Source: a virus. From it: a DNA stretch of 64,000 nt. The stretch lies in IMG/VR virus record IMGVR_UViG_3300013132_000023, positions 1 to 64,000 of that record, one strand, 5' to 3'. Shown here piece by piece: positions 6,669 through 14,118 of this stretch. Position numbers and translations under genes: made by a program. Each line of letters starts with the position of its first letter. Position 1 is the first letter of the stretch. Under the pieces are notes generated by a model. The model made no database searches. It saw only the letters and a program-made list of their open reading frames with translations, and had not been told where the DNA came from.

Positions 6669-6962
6669 TTATATCTTATCCCACTCCAAGATGATCCCGA
6701 GAATCGTGTGTGCTCTAATTTCAAGCTCTTTGCGACGTGCCCGTGACTTGGTTGTAGCCAGTTCCTTTAGAATCTTAGCTAGTTCACAATCCACAACTGC
6801 GTACAGTTGTTCTGCCTTAGGCTTGCGTGAAGCACCGAATAAGGCGGCTGCAATATCCAAAGCAAGACCGATTTCTGGTGCTATGACCTTGAGACCGGCT
6901 TTGATTGTTGGATTGGACAAAAGCTTAGTTACCTCTTCCACGTTCGTCCCACATTTGATCAA
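6669..6962 (-). CDS. Unknown small helical protein downstream of tailspike
   Basis: The 97-residue frame has a hydrophobic, Ala/Leu/Ile-rich segment at about residues 22-42 (AGLKVIAPEIGLALDIAAAL) followed by a charged helical C-terminal half. The segment contains charged residues, so an amphipathic rather than a clear transmembrane helix is likely. The ATG start overlaps the tailspike-like gene by 38 bases; a GTG at 6941 preceded by GGGA is an alternative start. Its place directly after a fibre gene would suit a fibre-assembly or membrane-active protein, but that is inference. Confidence 0.55.
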   Translation of the reverse strand: MIKCGTNVEEVTKLLSNPTIKAGLKVIAPEIGLALDIAAALFGASRKPKAEQLYAVVDCELAKILKELATTKSRARRKELEIRAHTILGIILEWDKI

Positions 6963-8112
6963 TCTGCTGATCAGTTAAATTTCCAACCTTACGGGTTACT
7001 TTACGCCATGCATTCCAACCTGGGTTTTGTGATGGCGGAACGTTTGAAACGAAACTAACAGTACCGTTATCAATACCACCACCGTAGACTGTATCAAGAG
7101 CAACGGCTGTTTTGTTACCAGTAATATTCCAGTCAGAAATCAATACTTCTTCAACGCCAGAAATCATCACATGGTCACGATTGGCGTTTGGACTGTTGAC
7201 GGAAAAGTTTGAAATTGAAAGCTGACGACTGCTAAAACCATTACTAGTTGGATACAAGCCGTGTCCACCGTCACTCCAGTGAACAAAAGCTCCTTGCGTA
7301 CTACCAATCGATTCATTATCTAAGAAGTAAATAGGATCTTCGCCATTGCCAACGATTGTGTAATCGCTACCGCCACCCCCTCCAACGTTACTTGAAATAC
7401 ACTTAGAGATAACTAATTTACCCCAAGCTTGAGCACCAGACTGAACGCGATTAACAAGCTGCAAGAAGGTACGTCCCATTTCACCGCCGACGCAATTTAC
7501 AAAGTAAGCATCGCCCTGATGATTATCAATATAGCCGCCATGTTCCACTGCCTTATGAAACTTCAAGTTTCGACAGTCCCATCCAGCGGGTCCATGACCC
7601 CGAATGTTCCATTTCATGCCCTTGCCGCCCCAGGCATTTGGATTTCTAGGAAGGAACATGAGATCGTACAACGTCATGCGACCAACTGTACCAAATTGAT
7701 TAACGATGAATGGAGTACTAGATTCACCGCCGTTCATTAATGTAAGATTTTGTATACGTAAATCACCGGCACCATTAAACACCGCGATGCCGCCAACCTT
7801 ACTTTGCATGTTTTTTTCTGCACCAACAATCGTAACGTTAGATACGTTACCAGTAGTCCATTTAACAGTATGAGTTAAATTGCCGTTTGGATTGTTGATT
7901 GATACGCCACGATGTTGATCGCCGATTACTTGAACGACGACACCTGGAAAACCATGAAATCGTAAAGCTTGTGCTAAAGCGTCGCCATTAAAAGACTGAT
8001 TATACATGTTTTTCGTAACGACTTGTCCTGTACTGAGAACAGTGTATCTATTTTGTTCACAGATGATATGAGGCTGTCCAATTGGTACTCTCGCAGGAAT
8101 CAAATTATTCAT
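6925..8112 (-). CDS. Right-handed beta-helix tailspike-like protein
   Basis: A 395-residue protein whose middle (about 60-350) shows the repetitive short-strand pattern, Asn/Gly turns and stacked hydrophobic triplets of parallel beta-helix proteins (for example VTIVGAEKNM, LRIQNLTLMNGG, VLISDWNITGN). Phage tailspikes and polysaccharide depolymerases use this fold to bind or cut surface glycans. The C-terminal 40 residues are Trp- and Arg-rich and end in an acidic/basic tail. It has no signal peptide. It lies on the strand opposite to the tail operon, unusual for a structural tail gene; an enzyme acting on cell-surface polysaccharide is the alternative. Confidence 0.65.
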   Translation of the reverse strand: MNNLIPARVPIGQPHIICEQNRYTVLSTGQVVTKNMYNQSFNGDALAQALRFHGFPGVVVQVIGDQHRGVSINNPNGNLTHTVKWTTGNVSNVTIVGAEKNMQSKVGGIAVFNGAGDLRIQNLTLMNGGESSTPFIVNQFGTVGRMTLYDLMFLPRNPNAWGGKGMKWNIRGHGPAGWDCRNLKFHKAVEHGGYIDNHQGDAYFVNCVGGEMGRTFLQLVNRVQSGAQAWGKLVISKCISSNVGGGGGSDYTIVGNGEDPIYFLDNESIGSTQGAFVHWSDGGHGLYPTSNGFSSRQLSISNFSVNSPNANRDHVMISGVEEVLISDWNITGNKTAVALDTVYGGGIDNGTVSFVSNVPPSQNPGWNAWRKVTRKVGNLTDQQIDQMWDERGRGN

Positions 8113-8233
8113 TATCTTTATACTACCATTTGAAGTTTAAATCGTTGCTCAAACCTAACCGTTCCGAAAAAACACTTCACTACTAAAGCAAGCCTTAGTT
8201 ATAATAGATCTTCTCCGCGTACATTCCATCAAA

Positions 8234-8977
8234 CTACTGGCCCGTTGTCAACTCACAACTGTCTTTTTTAAGTTCGCCCATCGAGTGGGTCATGTAATAC
8301 AAGATATATTGTTGGGCCATCGTGATTTCGACTGGCGACAATTTGTCTTGTTTTTGATCTTTAACATTGTGTGGATACATAACGTAGCTTCTAGCGTCTA
8401 TTCCTTCTTCAAGCACTAAAAAGCCAGTTGGTGCCGATTGTGTATATCCTACAACGTGTGGTACGCCAAACATGTGTCCTAGCTCATGCAGGCATACAGA
8501 ATAAGCCAAATCGGGATCTGCTTCAAGCGTGTCAGCGTCTAACAACATTCTATTGTTATTAGGTTCCCAGAGACCTAGCAATCCATTTGGCATGCTGTAG
8601 AGTGGCAACTGTAGATCGTCCATCAAAACTTGTATGATGTTATGTCTGTTAAGAAAACTTGGTCCTGGAAACAGCGTGTCTGCTTTCTTTGGATCCTCTA
8701 TGTAGACGGAAATCCTAACCGGCAGGTTATCAGACCACGTTTTCATGGCCTTCTTGAAAGCGTCCGTAGTTACAGGATACTTTTCAGCTTGAACGGCGAA
8801 AAGCAAAATCTCTACAGACACAAACGCCTTAGTGGCATTAGGGATAGAATCCTTGGCCGTAGCTGCTTCTGTGGACTGATACGATCCGCGTGAATAAGTT
8901 GTAAACTCATCCTTAGTGCTTAAGTTACACGCTAAGGCAATCAACAATAACACGCCAGCCAACAGGATCGTTCTCAT
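8234..8977 (-). CDS. Lipid-anchored metzincin zinc metalloprotease
   Basis: A 247-residue protein starting MRTILLAGVLLLIALAC: a lipoprotein signal peptide with Cys17 as the predicted lipid-modified residue. The catalytic zinc site is His164-Glu165-Leu-Gly-His168-Met-Phe-Gly171-Val-Pro-His174, the HExxHxxGxxH signature of metzincins (matrixin/astacin class), and Met200 in YVMYPH gives the expected Met-turn. It would act in the periplasm or at the envelope surface of the infected cell. GGAGGT lies eight bases before the chosen ATG; 14 further upstream codons lack one. A late-type element (9044-9053) precedes it by 66 bases. Phage-encoded lipid-anchored metzincins are uncommon. Confidence 0.85.
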   Translation of the reverse strand: MRTILLAGVLLLIALACNLSTKDEFTTYSRGSYQSTEAATAKDSIPNATKAFVSVEILLFAVQAEKYPVTTDAFKKAMKTWSDNLPVRISVYIEDPKKADTLFPGPSFLNRHNIIQVLMDDLQLPLYSMPNGLLGLWEPNNNRMLLDADTLEADPDLAYSVCLHELGHMFGVPHVVGYTQSAPTGFLVLEEGIDARSYVMYPHNVKDQKQDKLSPVEITMAQQYILYYMTHSMGELKKDSCELTTGQ

Positions 8978-9043
8978 AGTACGACCTCCATAGAAGCAAA
9001 CGCGACAGACAATAGGCAACTAGACCAATCTGCCACATATACT

Positions 9044-9053
9044 AATACTCTAA
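9044..9053 (-). promoter_or_regulatory. Late-type promoter element TTAGAGTATT (minus strand)
   Basis: Reading on the minus strand gives TTAGAGTATT, identical to the element at 18633-18642 and one base from the TTAGTGTATT consensus of the other sites. It sits 66 bases before the metalloprotease start and points toward it. No -35 hexamer at usual spacing is present. Confidence 0.6.
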
Positions 9054-9066
9054 GCTGACAAGCTTA
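9051..9066. repeat. Inverted repeat TAAGCT-GACA-AGCTTA
   Basis: A perfect six-base inverted repeat with a four-base centre overlaps the edge of the minus-strand late-type element. It could be an operator half-site pair or a small hairpin; AT-rich and short, so chance cannot be excluded. Confidence 0.35.
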
Positions 9067-9213
9067 AAAACGGGAAAAACATTCGTTGGTGTACTATCTA
9101 GTACTGTGCCCCCAAGTAAGGGGACACATGCTAAGCGATTCGTTATCCTTCAATCACAAACACCCTACAAGGGATGTTGTGACATCAAACAGGTATTCTG
9201 TCTTCAACTTTTC

Positions 9214-9504
9214 ATGGAAACCATCATTACATCAGAAAAAGACCTCAGGGAGTACAAACATCCCTTTTCGCATAACGTGAGGATGGTACATTTTAAGATG
9301 GTTGGGATTGGTCCTAATACGTTGGCACAAGCAGAGTATCTAGGTGCTAAAGTTTGCGATATTGCCACTATTCAACCTGGATATTTCGTCATTAGCGGCG
9401 ATGGTAACGGCTTGCGACAAGCAATGCATGATTTAGTAGATCGTTTTTGTAACGCCCAGGAGGGGAAACATGAGTCAGAGAATTCGAAGAGCACAGGATC
9501 GTAA
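9214..9504 (+). CDS. Unknown protein (96 aa), first plus-strand gene
   Basis: Start chosen at METIITSEKDLREYKHP; codons upstream read as non-protein-like sequence. No good ribosome site precedes it, so a later ATG (for example MVHFKMVGIG at 9280, preceded by GAGG) is possible. The product has an alpha/beta character (KMVGIGPNTLAQAEYLGAKV). No family recognised. Its end overlaps the next gene by 35 bases. Confidence 0.55.
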   Translation: METIITSEKDLREYKHPFSHNVRMVHFKMVGIGPNTLAQAEYLGAKVCDIATIQPGYFVISGDGNGLRQAMHDLVDRFCNAQEGKHESENSKSTGS

Positions 9505-9763
9505 GAACGAGGGTGCAACAATGGCAACTGGTGGTCACGTCGTTCATCATGATCGTGGTGAAACTCCCGTTGTTCGTACGCCACCGTCAAAGGCGACTGG
9601 AGATGTGTCCGGTAATCCGGCTGGTTTTGCACAAGCTTCTCCTTTTTTCAAGAAACTAGAACAAGAGAAGCCTAAGTCAAAAGCCGATGAGAAAAAGGCA
9701 ATTGCCGAGGCTTCGACGCCTGTAAAAGAAGACGAGAAGAAGAAAGAACAAGAAAAAGCTTAA
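9470..9763 (+). CDS. Charged, probably disordered protein (97 aa)
   Basis: Begins MSQRIRRAQDRKNEGATMAT after a strong AGGAGG-type ribosome site. The second half is almost entirely Lys, Glu, Ala and Pro (KPKSKADEKKAIAE and so on), predicted disordered or single helix. No domain. It lies just before the sigma-like gene with 4 bases between them. A nucleic-acid- or polymerase-binding adaptor would fit the composition and place, but this is speculative. Confidence 0.65.
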   Translation: MSQRIRRAQDRKNEGATMATGGHVVHHDRGETPVVRTPPSKATGDVSGNPAGFAQASPFFKKLEQEKPKSKADEKKAIAEASTPVKEDEKKKEQEKA

Positions 9764-9767
9764 TGAT

Positions 9768-10358
9768 ATGTCACTAGCCGTAGCACCAAGCGGTACTCCC
9801 ACCTACGACGATGTGGCAGGTGTCATTGAAGCTTTAGTACACACAGAGGGGCGAAAATATCCGATCCCTGGGATGGATTTTGAAGATACAGCCCAGGAAA
9901 TTAGGCTTGAATGCGTGCGTGTGTTGAAGTTTTACGACCCAACTCGTATTGGTCCCTCTCCATATAAATTTCTTCAAACGTGTGTACGGAACTTTCTGTA
10001 CAATCAACGTAGAGGAATTTGGGTTCCGAATAACCCTCCGTGCGTTAGATGTCCGTTATGGGACAAAGTACGCAAGACGTGTACTATTGAAGAAGTGGGA
10101 TGCGACAAGATTGTAGAGTATCGAGAGAACATGTCTATTAAGGCAGATCTTAAGAAGCCGTCTACTATTGAAAGTGACGTTCTAGATTCGATTCAAGAAG
10201 CGGAATTTGAAGCAATGCTTTTAGATCAAAGTATACGTCAGGCATTGCCTTTAAACTTGATTGAATACTACGAACGCATGATTATTGGTGAATATATTCC
10301 GGTTCGCATTAAACACCAGATTCGTGACATTGTAACGAGCATAATCAACAATGCCTAA
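9768..10358 (+). CDS. Late sigma-like factor (gp55-type, sigma region 2) with Cys4 insert
   Basis: A 196-residue protein. Residues 38-82 resemble sigma-70 region 2: an acidic FEDTAQEIRLECVRVLKFYDP helix that would face the beta-prime clamp helices, followed by the FLQTCVRNFLYNQRR helix that in sigma factors contacts the -10 element. Next comes Cys92-x2-Cys95, Cys105 and Cys112, a probable zinc-binding insert seen in other phage sigma-like proteins. The C-terminal part is too short for a full region 4, as in T4 gp55 (185 residues), which recognises a single -10-like late promoter. I infer that it directs host RNA polymerase to the TTAGTGTATT elements of this window. Its end overlaps the next gene by 8 bases. 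Confidence 0.75.
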   Translation: MSLAVAPSGTPTYDDVAGVIEALVHTEGRKYPIPGMDFEDTAQEIRLECVRVLKFYDPTRIGPSPYKFLQTCVRNFLYNQRRGIWVPNNPPCVRCPLWDKVRKTCTIEEVGCDKIVEYRENMSIKADLKKPSTIESDVLDSIQEAEFEAMLLDQSIRQALPLNLIEYYERMIIGEYIPVRIKHQIRDIVTSIINNA

Positions 10359-11130
10359 GTCATTTTCAGAAGACCAACGCAATATGGTACGTGAACTTGC
10401 TTCACAGGGCAAGTCACATATGGACATTGCAACGATAATGTCTGAGCGTTTTCCCGCCGATTGGAATGCCAAAAACGCAAATCGTACGGTTGCTCGTATC
10501 ATTCGTGAAGCACAAACTCCTGAAGTCATTCAAGAGAAAGCACTGCCTAAAACGTTAGACGAAATGACTCGCGAAGAGCGTTCTCGTTTTATTGAATCTA
10601 GAATACAGATTACGCCTCGTTTTCGCATGGCGTTTCAGAACTTTACTAACACAGACAAAGACGTATTCATCGATGAATACATGAACGTGGTTCGTTCTAC
10701 AGAAACGCTAACCGAGGTTGAAGAACAAGCGTTGTTTGCTTCAATCCTTGAACTTATTCTAGCTTTTCAAGCCCTCAATCGTAAAGAGAAAGAGGAGACT
10801 TGGCGTGATCAGTCTATGAGCGGTGAGATTCCTGATACTGATCCACGCTATAGACGCATTGTAGACGACAAGTACCAACGCGAATACGATCAGCACATGA
10901 AGCTTTATCAGAAAGGCATGAGCGAATTGAAGATGTCCCGTAAGGACAGACTAAAAGAAGTACGTTCTCACAAACAGACGCTTGTTGATTTGGCAGAGGA
11001 ACTTTCAACCAAAAACGCACAATCCGAAGTAGCAGACGAAATTGAACGTTTGTCAAAACTAAAAGATGGCGAACTTAAGCGTCTGTTAGACCTGGGACAT
11101 ATACATGGTGTGTTTGAGGAATACCTATGA
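10351..11130 (+). CDS. HTH/coiled-coil protein, possible small terminase subunit
   Basis: A 259-residue protein with an N-terminal helix-turn-helix (about residues 8-50: RELASQGKSHMDIATIMSER, then a second helix with NRTVARIIREA) and a long, charged, probably coiled-coil C-terminal half. This architecture and its location some genes before the large terminase fit a small terminase subunit, which recognises phage DNA for packaging. A transcription factor working with the neighbouring sigma-like protein is the main alternative. No enzymatic motif is visible. Confidence 0.5.
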   Translation: MPKSFSEDQRNMVRELASQGKSHMDIATIMSERFPADWNAKNANRTVARIIREAQTPEVIQEKALPKTLDEMTREERSRFIESRIQITPRFRMAFQNFTNTDKDVFIDEYMNVVRSTETLTEVEEQALFASILELILAFQALNRKEKEETWRDQSMSGEIPDTDPRYRRIVDDKYQREYDQHMKLYQKGMSELKMSRKDRLKEVRSHKQTLVDLAEELSTKNAQSEVADEIERLSKLKDGELKRLLDLGHIHGVFEEYL

Positions 11131-12065
11131 AGATTGCAATGCTTTATGCCTCTTGGGAGAACTTCGGCGAGAAGTGGTCTACTCCTTTTGGAATACGACA
11201 AGAACTTCAGTCTCGTGGTCATGAAGTAAGACACTACAACTTGTATCATGATGATGGCATTTTGTTTCCAAATAACATACGACATTATTCCAATCAAGGA
11301 ATTAATCGTTTGTTTCAAGAGTTTTCTGCTAGAACCTTTGTACCCGACGCTATCTTTGTAATGGATTATGGTCCGTGGGACGCAGTTCAATTAGACAAGA
11401 GAAATTTTCCAGGTGTCGTAATTGTCAAAGAATGTGGCGATGAACCACAGTCACATCGTCAGCACTGGAATGCACTTCATCGTGTTCACGTCATGCTTTC
11501 ACCAGACATGCCATGTGTTAGTCGATATCATACTGCTGGATGTCATGCCGTTTACTGGACACATTTTGCAGATACTAGATTGTTCTATCCGCGAGATATT
11601 GCTCCGCAATTTGATTGTGTAACGACATGTGGTCCTCGTGGTAATGGATTAACTGAACAACTCCAAAAGCTGTTAGGTGATCGCTTTAACAATGAGCGTT
11701 ACTTTTATGGCGAAGATCACGCTAAGCGATTACACCTTGGAAAGATGGTATTTCAGTGTTCTCAGTACAAAGAAGTTACTCGTAGGATTTTTGAAGGTAT
11801 GGCCTGTGGTTGTATGGTAATTACTGATCGTTTGCCAGTAGAAACCGGCATGAGCGAAATGTTTATTGAGGGCCAAGATATTGTGTACTATGACAATGCC
11901 GTTGATGCAGCAGAGAAGATTCGTTTCTATGCCGACAACGATGTAGAACGAGAACGTATTGCTCGCAATGGATATAAAAAAGTACTTGCGTGTCACACGC
12001 AGGTACAGCGTGTTGATTTGTTTGAGAATTGTGTTTTGTCAGCAAAGGAAACCTTACTGAAATGA
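11127..12065 (+). CDS. Glycosyltransferase (GT-B, CgeB/GT1-like)
   Basis: A 312-residue protein with a Rossmann-like N-terminus (MKIAMLYASWENFGEKWSTP) and the characteristic GT-B C-terminal signature: an RRIFEGMACGCMVITD stretch that binds the nucleotide-sugar donor, followed by a helix with the ARNGYKKVLACHT ending typical of the CgeB/Glyco_trans_1_2 group. It would transfer a sugar from an activated nucleotide donor; acceptor could be a virion protein, modified DNA base or host glycan. The start overlaps the upstream stop as ATGA, and it is coupled by another ATGA to the secreted protein that follows. Confidence 0.8.
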   Translation: MKIAMLYASWENFGEKWSTPFGIRQELQSRGHEVRHYNLYHDDGILFPNNIRHYSNQGINRLFQEFSARTFVPDAIFVMDYGPWDAVQLDKRNFPGVVIVKECGDEPQSHRQHWNALHRVHVMLSPDMPCVSRYHTAGCHAVYWTHFADTRLFYPRDIAPQFDCVTTCGPRGNGLTEQLQKLLGDRFNNERYFYGEDHAKRLHLGKMVFQCSQYKEVTRRIFEGMACGCMVITDRLPVETGMSEMFIEGQDIVYYDNAVDAAEKIRFYADNDVERERIARNGYKKVLACHTQVQRVDLFENCVLSAKETLLK

Positions 12066-12592
12066 AAAACTTGATTTTGTTTCTTGCGGCTTTGGCAACT
12101 ATTGTTTCTGTTGTAGTGTTTACATCTAAGACTCCAGCGATTGCTAGCCCTGCTGTTGTTACCGCTGCTATTGTTTCAAACGGTAATCCGTACCTTGGAA
12201 CATCTCCGTCTAGTTTTCCTATGCCAACGGTCGATTGTCCTCCTGGTAACTATTACGTAGACATTAATTGTGCTAAAGCATGTTATGACAAGTATGCACA
12301 GAGAATGTTTGAAATCTATCAAGGTGCTGCTAATGCTTACAATCAGAGTGATTTAAGACGTGTGTCTCAGCTTATCGAAGTAGATAACGCACTAAACGTT
12401 TGTTTGAATGCTAATCCTACCCCGGCTCAAGTTGAGGCATGTGTGCAAGCTGCTCGTGCTCAATACAATCAGATTAATGCCGAACATCAGTCAAGAGTTG
12501 CAGCTATAGCGGCATCTGTAGCTACTGATTCAGCAGCGGCTTTAGGTGACTTTATTGCTTGTGCTGCAAATTGTTGCTATAAAGACCAATGA
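12062..12592 (+). CDS. Secreted Cys-rich protein
   Basis: A 176-residue protein beginning MKNLILFLAALATIVSVVVF, a signal peptide (Lys2, hydrophobic core 4-20, cleavage likely near AIAS-P). The mature part has nine Cys residues in pairs or clusters (VDCPP, DINCAKACYDK, NVCLNAN, EACVQAA, ACAANCCYKDQ) within Ala/Gln-rich helices, suggesting a disulfide-stabilised helical bundle in the periplasm. No family recognised. It lies between two glycosyltransferase genes with ATGA overlaps on both sides, so the three may serve one purpose. Confidence 0.75.
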   Translation: MKNLILFLAALATIVSVVVFTSKTPAIASPAVVTAAIVSNGNPYLGTSPSSFPMPTVDCPPGNYYVDINCAKACYDKYAQRMFEIYQGAANAYNQSDLRRVSQLIEVDNALNVCLNANPTPAQVEACVQAARAQYNQINAEHQSRVAAIAASVATDSAAALGDFIACAANCCYKDQ

Positions 12593-13398
12593 CAACTAGC
12601 GAACGCAATCAAGAACTAGGTAAGCCACGTTGGAATTACGATTATCAGTGCTACAAAGACACTGATAACGTTTTTCTGGAACGTGGTTTGTATTCAATTA
12701 TTGTGCTTGCACATGGTCGTCCGGACGTTACTAAACGTTCAGTCTTGTCAACCCTTGATTGCGTTCGCGGTTATTCTGGTGAAATAGAATGGATTTTTAT
12801 AGAGAACGGCAACGATAAGTCTAATCTTGATTTTTTTGATAGTCTTGATTTAGAACGCAAGGTTGTCGTGCGTCAAAAAAACTATGGTATTAACGAAGGA
12901 CTGAATCAAGGCTGGGCTATTTCGCGTGGTGAATTTGTTATGATTCACGAAAACGACTGGAACGCATCTTGTTCAGTTGATTTTTTGTCGATTGCAAACG
13001 ACATTTTTACTGAAAGAGAAGACGTTGGTATCATTCAACTTCGTGATCCTTTTGATCCAAACGAAAATCATGGCTTTGGTAAACCAGAATACAATCCGTG
13101 GTCTTGTTCACGGGATCATGTAGAACGGTCTGGTTTTAAACTTTGGAAAGAGAAAACATCTTGCGGTCATGAATATGACTTAGCAAAGTATCCGAATGGA
13201 TTCAATAACAATCCGGTTTTGATTCGTAAGACATTGTATTACGCTTGTGGACCGTATCCAGAGCCAATCATTGGTTCGGATCCAAGACATGGAGAAACCG
13301 AGTATCAAGAACGTGTAGCAAGAACAAAGTGTTCTATTGCTTACATTGGATTGCCGATATATCGGCATGCTGGACGTGTACAAACACAAGGAGTTTGA
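12589..13398 (+). CDS. Glycosyltransferase family 2 (GT-A fold)
   Basis: A 269-residue protein with a GT2-like domain: strand YSIIVLAHGRPDVTKRSV at about residues 35-52, an acidic strand (IEWIFIENGND), a NYGINEGLNQGW segment of the nucleotide-sugar pocket and the motif FVMIHENDWN, in which His-Glu-Asn-Asp takes the place of the metal-binding DxD. The C-terminal part is Cys- and Trp-rich and presumably binds the acceptor. Donor and acceptor are unknown. The gene overlaps the secreted-protein gene as ATGA. Confidence 0.75.
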   Translation: MTTSERNQELGKPRWNYDYQCYKDTDNVFLERGLYSIIVLAHGRPDVTKRSVLSTLDCVRGYSGEIEWIFIENGNDKSNLDFFDSLDLERKVVVRQKNYGINEGLNQGWAISRGEFVMIHENDWNASCSVDFLSIANDIFTEREDVGIIQLRDPFDPNENHGFGKPEYNPWSCSRDHVERSGFKLWKEKTSCGHEYDLAKYPNGFNNNPVLIRKTLYYACGPYPEPIIGSDPRHGETEYQERVARTKCSIAYIGLPIYRHAGRVQTQGV

Positions 13399-13399
13399 T

Positions 13400-13624
13400 A
13401 TGGTTAAAAATGGCGAAACTGTAGAGGTTGGTGGTGTAACTGCAACTGTTGAAACATCATGGGGTCAAGGCAGACACAGAATGTATCGATTAAGTGATGG
13501 TCGTGAGATTTTGGATTTGCAAGAACTAGTTAAAACTGGTGCCGCTAAGATCATTCCGTCAGTGGTTAAGAATAAGACTTGGCCGGATATGATTCCAAAT
13601 TCTTTGAAGCCAAAAAATGGCTGA
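13400..13624 (+). CDS. Unknown small protein (74 aa)
   Basis: Starts MVKNGETVEVGGVTATVETS after AAGGAG. Short, beta-rich N-terminal half and a basic C-terminal half with Pro and Trp (KNKTWPDMIPNSLKPKNG). The fold looks like a small SH3- or tudor-sized barrel, but no family is recognised. It precedes the ERCC4 nuclease gene by 8 bases. Confidence 0.6.
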   Translation: MVKNGETVEVGGVTATVETSWGQGRHRMYRLSDGREILDLQELVKTGAAKIIPSVVKNKTWPDMIPNSLKPKNG

Positions 13625-13632
13625 GAATAGCA

Positions 13633-14118
13633 ATGGTCAAAGAAAAACCAATACTGATTGTTGACACCAGAGAGAAGACCCCTTGGGACTTTGAAAGTGA
13701 TGATGCTTTCTCTGGTGTCTTGTACACCAAGCTTGATGGTGGTGATTACAGCATTCAGGGCATGGAAAACATCTTGGTTGTCGAACGTAAGGCAACTGTA
13801 GATGAATTGTTTGTGAATTTTACTAAGGATAGAGAACGTATTCGGGCTGAGTTTGAAAGACTCAAAGACCATAAGTTTAGGATTATTGTTATCGAAGAGA
13901 CGTGCGATGACGTTATGAATCCATACAAGTATTACGTAAACAAAAAGGGTATTAATAAGCGAAGTCCAAAAATGCCGGTTGCTGTTGTTGCGTCTGGTCT
14001 CACTAACTTGATGCTTGAACACAACGCAATGGTTATTTTTGGCGGCAGTAGGGCACAGGCTATGGTGCGTGGTATTCTGTTGCGTGCTTGGGAATTGCAT
14101 CAAGCAGGTAAACTATGA
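13633..14118 (+). CDS. ERCC4-type nuclease
   Basis: A 161-residue single-domain nuclease of the ERCC4 (XPF/Mus81) superfamily. Motifs in order: Asp11 in LIVDTREKTPWDF, Gly37-Asp38-Tyr-Ser40, and Glu51-Arg52-Lys53 in VVERKA, which form the GDX(n)ERKX(3)D-like active site. These enzymes cut branched or flap DNA. The gene overlaps the large-terminase gene as ATGA, so a role in resolving branched replication products before or during packaging is plausible, like endonuclease VII in T4. The preceding 18 codons in frame belong to overlap with the upstream gene and are not included. Confidence 0.82.
   Translation: MVKEKPILIVDTREKTPWDFESDDAFSGVLYTKLDGGDYSIQGMENILVVERKATVDELFVNFTKDRERIRAEFERLKDHKFRIIVIEETCDDVMNPYKYYVNKKGINKRSPKMPVAVVASGLTNLMLEHNAMVIFGGSRAQAMVRGILLRAWELHQAGKL

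Larger units (their letters stand above)
8978..9213. other. Divergent intergenic region
   Basis: This 236-base gap separates the left (minus) and right (plus) gene blocks. It holds a minus-strand late-type element, an inverted repeat at 9051-9066, a GC-rich hairpin at about 9106-9127 (GTGCCCC, loop, GGGGACAC) and a short stem at 9173-9186 (GATGT, TGTG, ACATC). Codons open across part of it on the plus strand do not look like protein. No clear plus-strand promoter was found; a regulatory leader for the plus-strand block is likely. Confidence 0.5.

Noticed and set aside
8186-8215. Minus-strand TTGATG and TATTATAAC before the tailspike gene as a sigma-70 promoter
   Set aside because: Spacing between the hexamers is about 20 bases and the -35 match is partial.
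9087-9095. TGGTGTACT as a plus-strand late element
   Set aside because: Two mismatches to a 9-base motif are expected by chance; mentioned only as a weak candidate for the sigma operon.
13465-14103. Minus-strand 212-codon frame opposite the ERCC4 and small-protein genes
   Set aside because: The plus strand carries clear motifs and ribosome sites; the antisense product has no recognisable character and no ribosome site.
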